64,000 nt of DNA from CAVQOB01 sp963714325. Lineage in GTDB: Bacteria; Pseudomonadota; Alphaproteobacteria; Rhizobiales; Hyphomicrobiaceae. Positions 1 to 8,480 of the stretch are shown here, one piece after another. A model generated the notes under the pieces. That model saw nothing but the letters and a program-made list of their open reading frames with translations. It had not been told where the DNA came from and did no database searches. The translations under genes and the position numbers were made by a program. Within the stretch, counting starts at the first letter, position 1. Each line of letters opens with the position of its first letter. Where the stretch lies: the NCBI GenBank assembly GCA_963714325.1, contig CAVQOB010000011.1, positions 1 through 64,000 of the forward strand. Direction: 5' to 3'.

Positions 1-77
1 CCGCTCGTCCTTCTCCCCTTGGGGAGAAGGTGGGCCCTTGCGCGAGGCGCAAAAAGATTTGGGCCCGGATGAGGGGG
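1..77. repeat. Intergenic palindromic repeat (REP-like)
   Basis: Positions 9-18 and 21-30 are perfect inverted arms (CCTTCTCCCC / GGGGAGAAGG) around TT. They are followed by a G-rich stretch ending in GGATGAGGGGG near 75. This resembles the short palindromes commonly scattered between genes of Hyphomicrobiales. It lies upstream of gcdH and may fold in RNA. The left boundary is cut by the window edge. Confidence 0.55.
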
Positions 78-191
78 CCTGTGCAGGCGTCACAACACTC
101 AAGCGTTGTGATGCCTCGCGCGAGCAATCCTTTCCAGGCGTTGCAACGTATTGTATGGATCATGGCGACCGTTTCGACCGAGGAACCAGCC

Positions 192-1403
192 ATGCAGGAC
201 AGCGCCCCCAAATCCAAATCCGCCAAGGCGGTGTTCAACTGGGAAGATCCATTTCTGCTCGATGAGCAACTGACCGAAGAGGAACGCGCCATCCGCGACA
301 CGGCGCGCGCCTATGCGCAGGACAAACTCGCCCCACGCGTCACCGAGGCGTATCTCGCGGAAAAAACCGATCGCGCCATCTTCAGCGAGATGGGGGCGCT
401 TGGCCTGCTCGGCGTGACGCTGCCAGAAAAGTATGGCTGTGCCGGCGCCAACTACGTCTCCTATGGCCTCGTCAATCGCGAAATCGAGCGCGTCAACTCT
501 GGCTTCCGCTCGATGAACTCCGTGCAGTCATCCCTGGTGATGTATCCGATCTATGCCTACGGCTCAGAAGAGCAGCGCATGAAGTACCTCCCCAAACTCG
601 CAACCGGCGAATGGGTGGGCTGCTTTGGCCTGACCGAGCCCGATGCCGGTTCTGATCCCGCCGGCATGACAACGCGCGCTGAAAAGGTCGCCGACGGCTA
701 TCGCCTCACGGGCGCCAAAACCTGGATCTCCAACGCGCCGATCGCCGACGTGTTCGTCATCTGGGCAAAGTCGGCGGCCCACAACAACGACATCCGCGGC
801 TTCGTCCTGGAGAAGGGCATGAAAGGCCTCTCCGCGCCGAAGATCGGTGGCAAGCTCAGCTTGCGCGCATCAATCACCGGCGAAGTCGTGATGGACGGCG
901 TGGTCGTGCCGGACAGCGCTTTGCTGCCCAACGTCGCCGGCCTCAAAGGTCCGTTTGGTTGTTTGAACCGCGCCCGCTACGGCATCGCCTGGGGCGCTAT
1001 GGGGGCGGCCGAAGATTGCTTCCACCGCGCCCGCGCCTACACGCTCGACCGAAAGCAATTCAATCGACCCTTAGCCGCCACCCAGCTGGTTCAGAAGAAG
1101 CTCGCCGACATGCTGACCGAGATCACGCTCGGCCTCAATGGCGCGCTCCGCGTCGGCCGCCTGCTCGATGAGGGCAAGGCGCCGCCCGAGATCATCTCCA
1201 TCATGAAGCGCAACAACTGCGGCAAGGCGTTGGACATCGCGCGGCAAGCCCGCGACATGCATGGCGGCAACGGCATCCAGGCCGAATATCACGTCATGCG
1301 CCACGCGCAGAACCTCGAAACGGTGAATACCTATGAAGGCACACACGACGTCCACGCGCTGATCCTCGGCCGCGCCATCACCGGCATCCAGGCGTTCTTT
1401 TGA
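192..1403 (+). CDS. gcdH: Glutaryl-CoA dehydrogenase
   Basis: This acyl-CoA dehydrogenase (403 aa) is predicted to oxidise and decarboxylate glutaryl-CoA to crotonyl-CoA in lysine/tryptophan or aromatic breakdown, passing electrons to ETF. The fold order is visible: an alpha N-domain, FAD-binding signatures such as FGLTEPDAGSDP and GAKTWISNAP, and the C-terminal helical domain. The motif NTYEGTHDVHALILGRA carries the catalytic Glu (residue 382). The motif GFRSMNSVQSSLVM is typical of glutaryl-CoA rather than short-chain acyl-CoA dehydrogenases. I chose the ATG at 192 because GAGGA lies 7 bases upstream and the length then fits the family; an in-frame ATG at 162 and further upstream codons add only unconserved residues. 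The gene stands alone, with no lysine-catabolism neighbours in view. Confidence 0.93.
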   Translation: MQDSAPKSKSAKAVFNWEDPFLLDEQLTEEERAIRDTARAYAQDKLAPRVTEAYLAEKTDRAIFSEMGALGLLGVTLPEKYGCAGANYVSYGLVNREIERVNSGFRSMNSVQSSLVMYPIYAYGSEEQRMKYLPKLATGEWVGCFGLTEPDAGSDPAGMTTRAEKVADGYRLTGAKTWISNAPIADVFVIWAKSAAHNNDIRGFVLEKGMKGLSAPKIGGKLSLRASITGEVVMDGVVVPDSALLPNVAGLKGPFGCLNRARYGIAWGAMGAAEDCFHRARAYTLDRKQFNRPLAATQLVQKKLADMLTEITLGLNGALRVGRLLDEGKAPPEIISIMKRNNCGKALDIARQARDMHGGNGIQAEYHVMRHAQNLETVNTYEGTHDVHALILGRAITGIQAFF

Positions 1404-1456
1404 GCGGCGCGATGCTGAGCTTCGCGTATGGCTCGAACCCGCATTGCGATGCGTCG

Positions 1457-1501
1457 GACCTTGCAGAGGTCAGACCTTGTAGAGGTCAGACCTTGAAGAG
1501 G
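1457..1501 (+). repeat. Three 16-bp tandem direct repeats
   Basis: The unit GACCTTGCAGAGGTCA occurs at 1457-1472, again with one change at 1473-1488, and a partial third copy runs 1489-1501. The repeats lie between gcdH and the desaturase gene. They also fall inside a 38-codon reading frame (1411-1527) that begins like the N-terminus of gamma-glutamylcyclotransferase-type proteins (FAYGSN). That frame may be a remnant of a gene truncated here; it is not called as a gene. Confidence 0.6.
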
Positions 1502-1529
1502 ATCGTCGCGTTCTCGTTAGGAGAGTGAG

Positions 1530-2462
1530 ATGGCCGCCCAGTCGACCGACCGCATGCGCGCTGACGCAACGAGTTGCCCGACGTCGGGCCGCGTCGTTTG
1601 GATGCCGGCGAAGTCACTGTGGACCATCGGGATGACCCTGCTTGCCCTCGCCGCTGGACCGTTCACGGCGACGCGCGATGCTGTCGGGCTATTTTTCGTC
1701 ACGACAGCCGTCACGATCTGCGCCGGCCACTCCGTTGGTATGCACCGCCTACTCATCCATCGGGCATTCGAGGCGCCGGTTTGGCTGGAGCGACTGCTCG
1801 TCTATCTCGGAACGTTGGTTGGCATGGCCGGGCCGTTCGGCATGATCTACGCCCACGACATCCGCGACTGGGCACAGCGCCAGCCGCATTGTCATGACCT
1901 CCATGCCCATCGGCGTGGCTTCTTTCATGATGCGTGGTGGCAGATGCATTGCGCCGTCGCGCTCGACCACCCACCGCATTTCGTCATCGAAGACCGCATC
2001 CGCAATGATCGCTTCTTCCGGTTCCTCGAACGCACATGGATGGCACAACAACTGCCATGGGCATTGCTGTTCTACGGGCTCGGCGGCTGGAATTGGGTCG
2101 TCTGGGGCATTGCGGTTCGCGTCGCCGTTTCGCTGACGGGCCACTGGCTGGTCGGACACTTTGCCCACAAACGCGGCCAGCAGGGGTGGGCCGTCGATGG
2201 CGTTGCGGTGCAAGGTTACAATGTCCCCTATGCCGGCTTTGTCACGTTCGGCGAGGCCTATCACGGCAATCATCACGCTTTCCCGGGTTCTGCTCGACTG
2301 GGCATCGAGCGGGGCCAGATCGATCTCGGCTGGTGGTTTATTCAGGGCCTCGCCCGGCTTGGGCTCGCGCGCCGTATTGCAACGCCGCAGACGGTTGGCG
2401 AGCGAGAAGGGCTGCGGCGCATCGCCGGCGACGATCACTGCGCATTGCCGGTCGTCGTCTGA
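1530..2462 (+). CDS. Acyl-CoA / fatty acid desaturase family protein
   Basis: This is a membrane-bound di-iron fatty acid desaturase of the stearoyl-CoA type (310 aa), expected to introduce a cis double bond into an acyl chain at the inner membrane. Three histidine clusters are visible: HSVGMHRLLIHR, then HCHDLHAHRRG, and the C-terminal EAYHGNHHAFPGSA, in family order. Hydrophobic stretches flank them. An AGGAGAG ribosome-binding site precedes the ATG. The stop codon overlaps the start of the following MFS gene by one base (TGATG), so the two are probably co-translated. The substrate cannot be decided from sequence. Confidence 0.85.
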   Translation: MAAQSTDRMRADATSCPTSGRVVWMPAKSLWTIGMTLLALAAGPFTATRDAVGLFFVTTAVTICAGHSVGMHRLLIHRAFEAPVWLERLLVYLGTLVGMAGPFGMIYAHDIRDWAQRQPHCHDLHAHRRGFFHDAWWQMHCAVALDHPPHFVIEDRIRNDRFFRFLERTWMAQQLPWALLFYGLGGWNWVVWGIAVRVAVSLTGHWLVGHFAHKRGQQGWAVDGVAVQGYNVPYAGFVTFGEAYHGNHHAFPGSARLGIERGQIDLGWWFIQGLARLGLARRIATPQTVGEREGLRRIAGDDHCALPVVV

Positions 2463-3685
2463 TGACATCCACAAGCCCGCCAGCGCCACGCCGCGCCGCC
2501 GTCGCGTTCGTGCTGATCACCGTCTTTCTCGACGTGCTGGCGATCGGCCTTGTCATTCCCGTCCTGCCCAAGCTCGTCGAGCAGTTCCGCGCTGGCGACA
2601 CGGCGTCGGCGGCCACCGTCTTCGGCGTGATGAGTGCGGCGTGGGCGCTGATGCAGTTTGTCTTCTCGCCGATCTTCGGCGCGCTCTCCGACCGCTTCGG
2701 CCGGCGGCCGGTTTTTCTCCTCTCCAATCTCGGGCTCGGCCTCGACTACATCCTGATGGCGCTGGCACCGACACTCGCCTGGCTGTTCGTCGGCCGCATC
2801 ATTTCCGGCATCGCGGCGGCGACGTTCTCGACCGCCACCGCCTATATCGCCGATGTCACGCCAGCCGACAAACGCGCGGCCGCCTTCGGCTTGATCGGCG
2901 CGGCGTTTGGCGTTGGATTCATTATCGGCCCGGTCGTCGGCGGGTTACTCGGCGCCCATGATCCAAGACTGCCGTTCTGGGTTGCGGCCGGCCTCAGCCT
3001 GACCAACGCGCTCTATGGGTTTTTCGTGTTACCGGAATCGCTCAAGCCCGAGAACCGCTCGGCCTATACGTGGCGCCGCGCGAGCCCCATCGGTGCGCTG
3101 CAATTCCTGCGCAGCGATGCCGTCCTGCTCGGCCTCTCTTCTGCGCTGTTCCTGCATCACCTCGCGCACGCCGTGCTGCCGGCGCTGGCAGTGCTGTTCA
3201 TGGGCTATCGCTTCGGTTTTGGCCCGCGCGAAGTTGGCTTCGTGCTGGCCGGCGTCGGCGTCGCCAGTATCATCGTGCAGGGCGGATTGACCGGCCCGAT
3301 CGTCAAGTGGCTCGGCGCCCGCCGCGCCATGATCGCCGGCCTCGCCGCCGGCGCGCTCGGACTGACAATTTATGGCTTGGCGACGACGCCCTGGATGTTC
3401 TGTCTCGGCATCCCGGTCGCGGCGTTGTGGGGCATCTCGACGTCGGCCGCCCAACAGATCATGACCGCGCGCGTCGGCGCCGACGCACAGGGCAAGCTGC
3501 AAGGCGCCGGCTCAAGCCTGATGGCGATCGGCAATCTGATCGGGCCGATCCTCTTTACGCAGGTCTTCGCCGCGAGCGTCACCGCCGGCGCAGTCCTGCC
3601 CTTCGCGGGTTCCGCCTTCCTCCTTGCCGGCGCGCTCCTCGCGGCAGCGGCCATCATTGCCGCGCGGGTGACGCAGCCGGCCTGA
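2462..3685 (+). CDS. MFS drug-resistance-type transporter (TetA-like)
   Basis: This 407-aa protein of the major facilitator superfamily most resembles the tetracycline-efflux/multidrug subfamily, with about 12 hydrophobic segments. The first helix contains LDVLAIGLVIPVLPKL. The cytoplasmic motif A, GALSDRFGRRP, lies between helices 2 and 3, and the motif-C-like GAAFGVGFIIGPVVGG lies in helix 5. It is an inner-membrane proton-coupled exporter of unknown substrate. I set the start at the ATG that overlaps the desaturase stop; an upstream extension of the same frame is a shadow of the desaturase gene. The tight coupling to a desaturase is unusual for a classic resistance gene and suggests a lipid or hydrophobic substrate, but that is inference. 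Confidence 0.85.
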   Translation: MTSTSPPAPRRAAVAFVLITVFLDVLAIGLVIPVLPKLVEQFRAGDTASAATVFGVMSAAWALMQFVFSPIFGALSDRFGRRPVFLLSNLGLGLDYILMALAPTLAWLFVGRIISGIAAATFSTATAYIADVTPADKRAAAFGLIGAAFGVGFIIGPVVGGLLGAHDPRLPFWVAAGLSLTNALYGFFVLPESLKPENRSAYTWRRASPIGALQFLRSDAVLLGLSSALFLHHLAHAVLPALAVLFMGYRFGFGPREVGFVLAGVGVASIIVQGGLTGPIVKWLGARRAMIAGLAAGALGLTIYGLATTPWMFCLGIPVAALWGISTSAAQQIMTARVGADAQGKLQGAGSSLMAIGNLIGPILFTQVFAASVTAGAVLPFAGSAFLLAGALLAAAAIIAARVTQPA

Positions 3686-3737
3686 CGTGCCACCATCCGG
3701 CTCGCTGCATCTGCGAGACAACACTGCCGGAGTTCGC

Positions 3738-4778
3738 ATGCCCACGTCCCGCGTCATCACCGTTGTTGGCTGCCACGCCGAGGGCGAGGTTGGCGAGGTC
3801 ATCACCGGTGGCGTGCTGCCGCCACCCGGCGCGACGATGATGGACAAGAAGCTCGCCTTCGAGCGCGACTTCGACCCCATCCGCCGGCTGTTGATTTATG
3901 AGCCGCGCGGATCGGTCGCCCGCCACGTCAATCTGATCGTGCCGTCGACGCGCCCCGATTGTGCCGCTGGCGCCATCATCATGGAGCCGACCGAATACCC
4001 ACCGATGTCCGGCTCCAACACGATGTGCATCGCGACCGTGCTGCTCGAAACCGGCATGATCCCGATGCAAGAACCAGAAACGCGATTTCGGCTGGATATG
4101 CCGGCTGGCCCCGTCGACATCACAGCCGAGTGCCGCGGCGGCAAATGCGTCTCAGTGACGATCGCCAACGTGCCGTCCTTTGCTATTCTGCTCGCGGTTC
4201 CACTCGACGTTCCTGGCCTCGGCCGTATCACCATCGACATCGCCTATGGCGGCATGATCTTCGCGATCGCCGACGCTGCAGCGCTCGGCTTCGCCATTGT
4301 GCCCGCTGAGGCCCGCGATCTCGCAATCCTCGGCGAAAAGATCCGTGCCACCGCGCGTGCGCAATATCCGGTCACCCATCCCGAACTCGCCGACATCAAA
4401 GACGTTTCGATCGTCCAATTCGCCGGACCTCTGCAAAGGTGCGATGGCGGCTGGCGCGCGCGCAACACCTGCATCGTCTCGCCGGGCCGTTCGGACCGCT
4501 CGCCAACCGGCACCGGCACCTGCGCGCGCATGGCCGTGCTGCACGCCCGCGGCCTGATGCACGCGGGCGACCGCCTGACGCATGAAAGCATCATCGGCTC
4601 GGAATTCCACGGTCGCATTCTGAGTGCGACGACGGTCGCCGGCGAGCCCGCGATCCGCCCCTCGATCCAAGGTCGCGCCTGGATCACCGGCCTGCACCAC
4701 TACTTCGTCGACCCGAGCGACCCCTGGCCATCCGGCTATGTCGTCGCGGATACGTGGGGGACCGGAGGACAGGCATGA
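3738..4778 (+). CDS. Proline racemase family protein (hydroxyproline-type)
   Basis: This 346-aa protein belongs to the proline racemase / 4-hydroxyproline epimerase / trans-3-hydroxy-L-proline dehydratase family. The family landmarks are the early segment GCHAEGEVGEVITGG, the first active-site loop PPMSGSNTMC and the second loop DRSPTGTGTCARMAV. In classical racemases these loops read MCGH and SPCGTGT. Here the first catalytic Cys is Ser91 and the second is Thr257, so a two-base racemase mechanism is not supported. A dehydratase or another lyase-like reaction is more likely. GGAG lies 5 bases before the ATG at 3738. No hydroxyproline catabolic genes flank it. Confidence 0.8.
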   Translation: MPTSRVITVVGCHAEGEVGEVITGGVLPPPGATMMDKKLAFERDFDPIRRLLIYEPRGSVARHVNLIVPSTRPDCAAGAIIMEPTEYPPMSGSNTMCIATVLLETGMIPMQEPETRFRLDMPAGPVDITAECRGGKCVSVTIANVPSFAILLAVPLDVPGLGRITIDIAYGGMIFAIADAAALGFAIVPAEARDLAILGEKIRATARAQYPVTHPELADIKDVSIVQFAGPLQRCDGGWRARNTCIVSPGRSDRSPTGTGTCARMAVLHARGLMHAGDRLTHESIIGSEFHGRILSATTVAGEPAIRPSIQGRAWITGLHHYFVDPSDPWPSGYVVADTWGTGGQA

Positions 4779-5120
4779 GACGTTGACGTCTGACCGCGTG
4801 CGTGTCGACGAAAACGATGCCCTCGGATTTGATCCGAGAGTGTGAGCGGTTGTCCCGGAACAACCCTAGCCTTCGACGCTCTGGGGCCGGAGTGGATTAA
4901 GCAGGCAGTCCCAGCAATCAACCCAGCCGGACACTCAGCCATGCCACAGCGAGATCGCAGGATGAGCAGTCGTTAGATGCAACGTTCGCATGATCATTAC
5001 GATCGTCGCGAACGACAAGCACGAAGTCGCTGCGCGACAGCCCGCTGCGCGGGATGCAGGAACGATGGGCCGGTGCTTGGGGCAACCGGTAACCAGTTGA
5101 GACGACAGAGGTAACGGGGC
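4779..5120. other. Intergenic stretch without a supported gene
   Basis: I see no convincing coding frame, RNA gene or operator between the proline-racemase-family gene and the hairpin in front of the recombinase. The boundary of the inserted element probably lies here but could not be placed. Confidence 0.5.
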
Positions 5121-5177
5121 GGGGAGCCATCCTGAGAGTGGAGGTGTTCAGCAACCTCACTCAGGATCGAACTCCCC
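5121..5177. repeat. Long imperfect hairpin at the left side of the mobile element
   Basis: Outer arms GGGGAG (5121-5126) and CTCCCC (5172-5177) enclose inner arms ATCCTGAG / CTCAGGAT and AGGT / ACCT around a short loop. The hairpin ends directly at the ATG of the recombinase (5178). It may be a terminal or subterminal structure of the element, or a control hairpin over the recombinase start. Confidence 0.5.
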
Positions 5178-6060
5178 ATGACGAACATTACCACCGTCTC
5201 TCCACTCCGCCAGCGGATGCTGGAGGATATGGCTTCCCGCAGCTCGCAAAGGGCACACAGATCGGCCACGTCCGTGCCTGAAGCGGTTCGCCGCGTGGCT
5301 GAAGCGCTCGCCGGATACAGCCACCGTCGACGAGGTCCGGGCCTTCCAGCTGCATCTGATGCAGACCGGCACCTCGATCCAGACGCGCAACCGCACGATG
5401 ACCGGCCTGCGCTTCCTGTTCCGCGTCACCATGCGCCGGCTCGATCTGGCCAACGAGATCCATCACATCAAGGAGCCAACGCGCCTGCCCCAGCTCCTGA
5501 GTGGAGAGGAGGCGTCGCGCCTGCTCGTCATGGCCGGCAACCTGCAGACGCGCGTGCTGCTGTCGATCGGCTATGGTGCCGGCCTGCGCGTCAGTGAGGC
5601 CGTCAAGCTGAAGGTCAAGCACATCGACCGCTCGCTCGGCATCATCCGTGTTGAGCAGGGCAAGGGCCGCAAGGACCGACAGGTGATGCTATCGCCGGAG
5701 CTGTACGCGCTACTGCGCGAGTGGTGGACGGTCAGGAGCACGCACAACGACGACGGCGTGGCCGTCGCCGAGCGCTGGCTATTCCCGGGCCGTGGCGAGA
5801 ACGCGCATCTGACGCCGCGCCAGGTGACGCGCCTGTCAGCAGACGCTGATGGCGGCCGGCATCACGAAGAAGGCGACGCTGCACGCCTTGCGGCACTCGT
5901 TGCGACCACCTCTTCGACCAGGGCGTAGATATCGTAAGATCGAGGCGTTGCTCGGACACGAGAAGTTGGAGACGACGGCCGCTATACGCGCGTCGCTACG
6001 GACTGATCACGGCCATCGAGAGCCACTCGATCAGCTCACTCTGCCGCACAGCGCCAAGGC
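5178..6060 (+). pseudogene. Tyrosine recombinase/integrase, frameshifted
   Basis: Several frames together give a phage-type integrase. Frame 5178 gives MTNITTVSPLRQRMLEDM. Frame 5359 gives the N-terminal SAM-like and early catalytic region, including GYGAGLRVSEAVKLKV with its first catalytic Arg. Frame 5849 gives LHALRHS (the HxxR box) and KIEALLGHEKLETT. The final Tyr region (expected RYTRV) is shifted again near 5985. At least six indels are needed to restore one protein: losses near 5240, 5277 and 5837, three small ones between 5895 and 5935, and one near 5984. The protein cannot be made as it stands. It probably served transposition of the adjoining IS91-type element. Confidence 0.75.
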
Positions 6061-6114
6061 CGGCACGACGCGCAAGCGACGAGCCAAGCGGCCGCCAAGA
6101 CCCGGCTGGCAACG

Positions 6115-7369
6115 ATGGAAGCGGCGAGCCGAGCACATAGCGGTCGCGGCCGTGCCCGCCCCGATCTGGAGGTCGCGGACATCTTCCGCGACACGGGGCC
6201 GCTTGGCGCGCAGCCAACCGCGGCCACGTCAGCCTCGACCAGCTGAAGGTCATGAGCGCGATCGAGCGTTGCCGCACGGCGGCGCTCGGCGGGCACGTTG
6301 CGCGCTGCGAGAACACGGCCTGCGGTCATACTCTTGTGGCGTTCAACAGCTGTCGCAACAGGCACTGCCCCAAGTGCCAGGCGGCGGCGTCACGCGAGTG
6401 GCTCGCCGAGAGAGAGGCGGAACTGCTGCCGGTGCCGTACTTCCACGTCGTCTACACGCTGCCGGCCGAGCTGCGCGACGTGGCCTACCAGAACAAGGCC
6501 GTCGTCTATGGCTTGCTGATGAAGGCGGCGGCCGAGACCACGCTCCAGATCGCTGCCGATCCCAAGCGTCTTGGTGCAGGATCGGTATCACCGCCGTGCT
6601 GCACACGTGGGGCTCGGCGATGACGCACCACCCGCACGTGCACATGATCGTGCCCGGCGGCGGCCTCTCGGCCGATGGCTCGCGATGGGTCTCGGCCAAG
6701 CCCGACTTCCTCGTGCATGTGCACGTCTCGGCGCCTTGTTCCGCGGCAAGATGCTCAGCCTATTGAGCGAGGCGCACGCCCAAGGCCGCCTGCAGTTCCG
6801 CATCGCTCAGTGGTCTCGCCGACGCGAAGGCGTTCAAACGCTTCCTCGGGCCCTTGCGCCGCTCCAAGTGGATCGTGCATGTGAAGCCGCCGTTCGCGGG
6901 GCCCGAGGCGGTGCTGCGCTACCTGTCGCGCTACACCCATCGCGTCGCCATCTCCAACCGCCGCCTGGTCGCGGCCGACGACGGCGGCGTCTCGTTCCAC
7001 TGGAAAGACTATCGCATCGAAGGGCCGCAGCGTTGGAAGACGATGACCTTGCACCCGCATGAGTTCATCAGGCGCTTCCTGCTCCACGTCTTGCCGAAAG
7101 GCTTCCATCGCATCCGGCACTACGGCCTGTTCGCCAACGGCAATCGGTCCGCTGCCATCTCCCGGGCGCGCGAACTGCTGGCCGTCGCACCACCCCCGCC
7201 GACACCGGAGCCGCCACCCGCGACCAGCGCTGACGAGCCGCGCGTGCTGAAGAGCCCATGCCCGTGTTGCGGCGGTCGCATGCACGTCATCGAGACCTTC
7301 GAGGTCGGCGCGACACCGAGGCATTGGCCACGACCGACGCCGGCGACCATCGGGATCGACACGTCATGA
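6115..7369 (+). pseudogene. IS91 family transposase, frameshifted
   Basis: Pieces in different frames reconstruct an IS91 transposase. The N-terminal zinc-binding part contains CRNRHCPKCQ (frame 6252). The HUH-like region contains HPHVHMIVPGGG (around 6630). The C-terminal part from about 6820 contains WIVHVKPPF, YLSRYTHRVAISN and a Cys-rich end CPCCGG. Frame changes fall near 6200, 6580, 6735 and 6810. The upstream part begins at an ATG at 6115 and shifts near 6200. The rest of the protein is well preserved despite the shifts, so the decay looks recent. Confidence 0.8.
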
Positions 7370-8480
7370 GATCAGCCAGACTGAGGCCCGTTCGCAGACT
7401 GCCCGTCACGCTGGTCCCAAGCCGGCGACGCCGACGGTCGGCTCCACCCAGAGCCGACGCCATGCATCCACACGATCACCCGGCCGACTGCCTGCCCAAA
7501 GCTCGCTTATCTGGCGCTGACAGACCCGTCCATCGCCCAAATCGCCGTGCAGGCGACGATCATCAGGCCCTCAACCTCTTGGCGCCGATGCTCAATCCCC
7601 ATAGCGCACACCCCGTGGCTCGCCGAGCCCGCTGCACCGCCTGAACTTCACCTCCCGCGACTTCGTGCCTGGGCGCTTCTCGAACGTCGGCCCGAGACAG
7701 CCGCACGCGCACCCATGGCCGACATCGAGAAACTGCACCGGAGCCGACGTAGTGCTGGCGCTCGACACCTAAGTGGCAGATGTGTCGGAGACGGCGACAA
7801 GCGACTTGTGCACGGCGAGAAATGCAGCTTCGGTAGGTGTCGAAACGGATGTCCGCTCGTCACCGAATACCGCTTCCGTTCTCATTTTCGAGAGGGTCCA
7901 TAACCGGTCGCACTCACGTACGGACTATCAGACGGCCTGTGCTTCGCGAGCACTTAATGCGGCGCTGGTCGCTGCGAAAACGGCTGCAGCGCATCATCCC
8001 AGCAGCCATTTTTCTGCGTATCATGACCGGTTTCGACACTACCGCGTAAGCCGATAACCTATCGCCGGATCGTGCACTTTGACACGAAATGCGGTCTTCA
8101 TCCTCAAAGTGAAGCTGCCTTGGGTTCGCCGGAACACGAAGTTAATCGGGTTGGTCCTCGACTTTGGTAGCGGCTCTCGCACGCCTTAGCGACAAACCCG
8201 AAAACGAAATCGGCCGCGTTGACTAGAGCGCTCGGCGTTCCTCACGGATCGAACCGCGCGTACTCGTCGCCATCAAGCGCCAGTCGGCATCGGCCAACGC
8301 GATCTGCTCGTCAGACGACACCCACATCGACTTCTCATGAGCTTCGAACTTCTGCTCCTCACTCGGAAATCTGCGAGTTCAACGCACCATTGCACCAGTC
8401 AGATTTTCTGGTCGCCGGAAATTACGAAACACGGTCAGGCGGAGGCCGCTGCACGCGAACTGCTTGCAGCGCCCGATGCG
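7370..8480. other. About 1.1 kb without a supported gene
   Basis: Only short open frames without recognisable domains are present, and none has a good ribosome-binding site plus protein-like composition. The first few hundred bases are probably the tail of the IS91-type element; the rest is the downstream flank of the minus-strand RTX protease gene. No repeat or RNA gene was recognised. Confidence 0.5.

Larger units (their letters stand above)
5121..7700 (+). mobile_element. Degenerate IS91-type element with tyrosine recombinase
   Basis: A tyrosine recombinase/integrase gene followed by an IS91-family (Y2 rolling-circle) transposase gene forms a known two-gene element type in proteobacteria. 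Both genes are broken by several frameshifts, most of which look like loss of one base relative to the expected protein. Neither terminus could be placed with confidence. The left limit is set at the hairpin before the recombinase. The right limit is approximate, where IS91-like coding traces fade after 7369. Confidence 0.65.

Noticed and set aside
1457..1501. Three direct repeats considered as a CRISPR fragment
   Set aside because: The units are 16 bp, directly adjacent without spacers, and there are no cas genes.
1411..1527. 38-codon frame beginning like gamma-glutamylcyclotransferase (FAYGSN)
   Set aside because: Too short, filled by direct repeats, and the family similarity is limited to six residues; at most a remnant.
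2036..2461. N-terminal extension of the MFS frame through the desaturase gene
   Set aside because: The extension is Arg-rich shadow sequence; the ATG overlapping the desaturase stop gives a normal transporter start.
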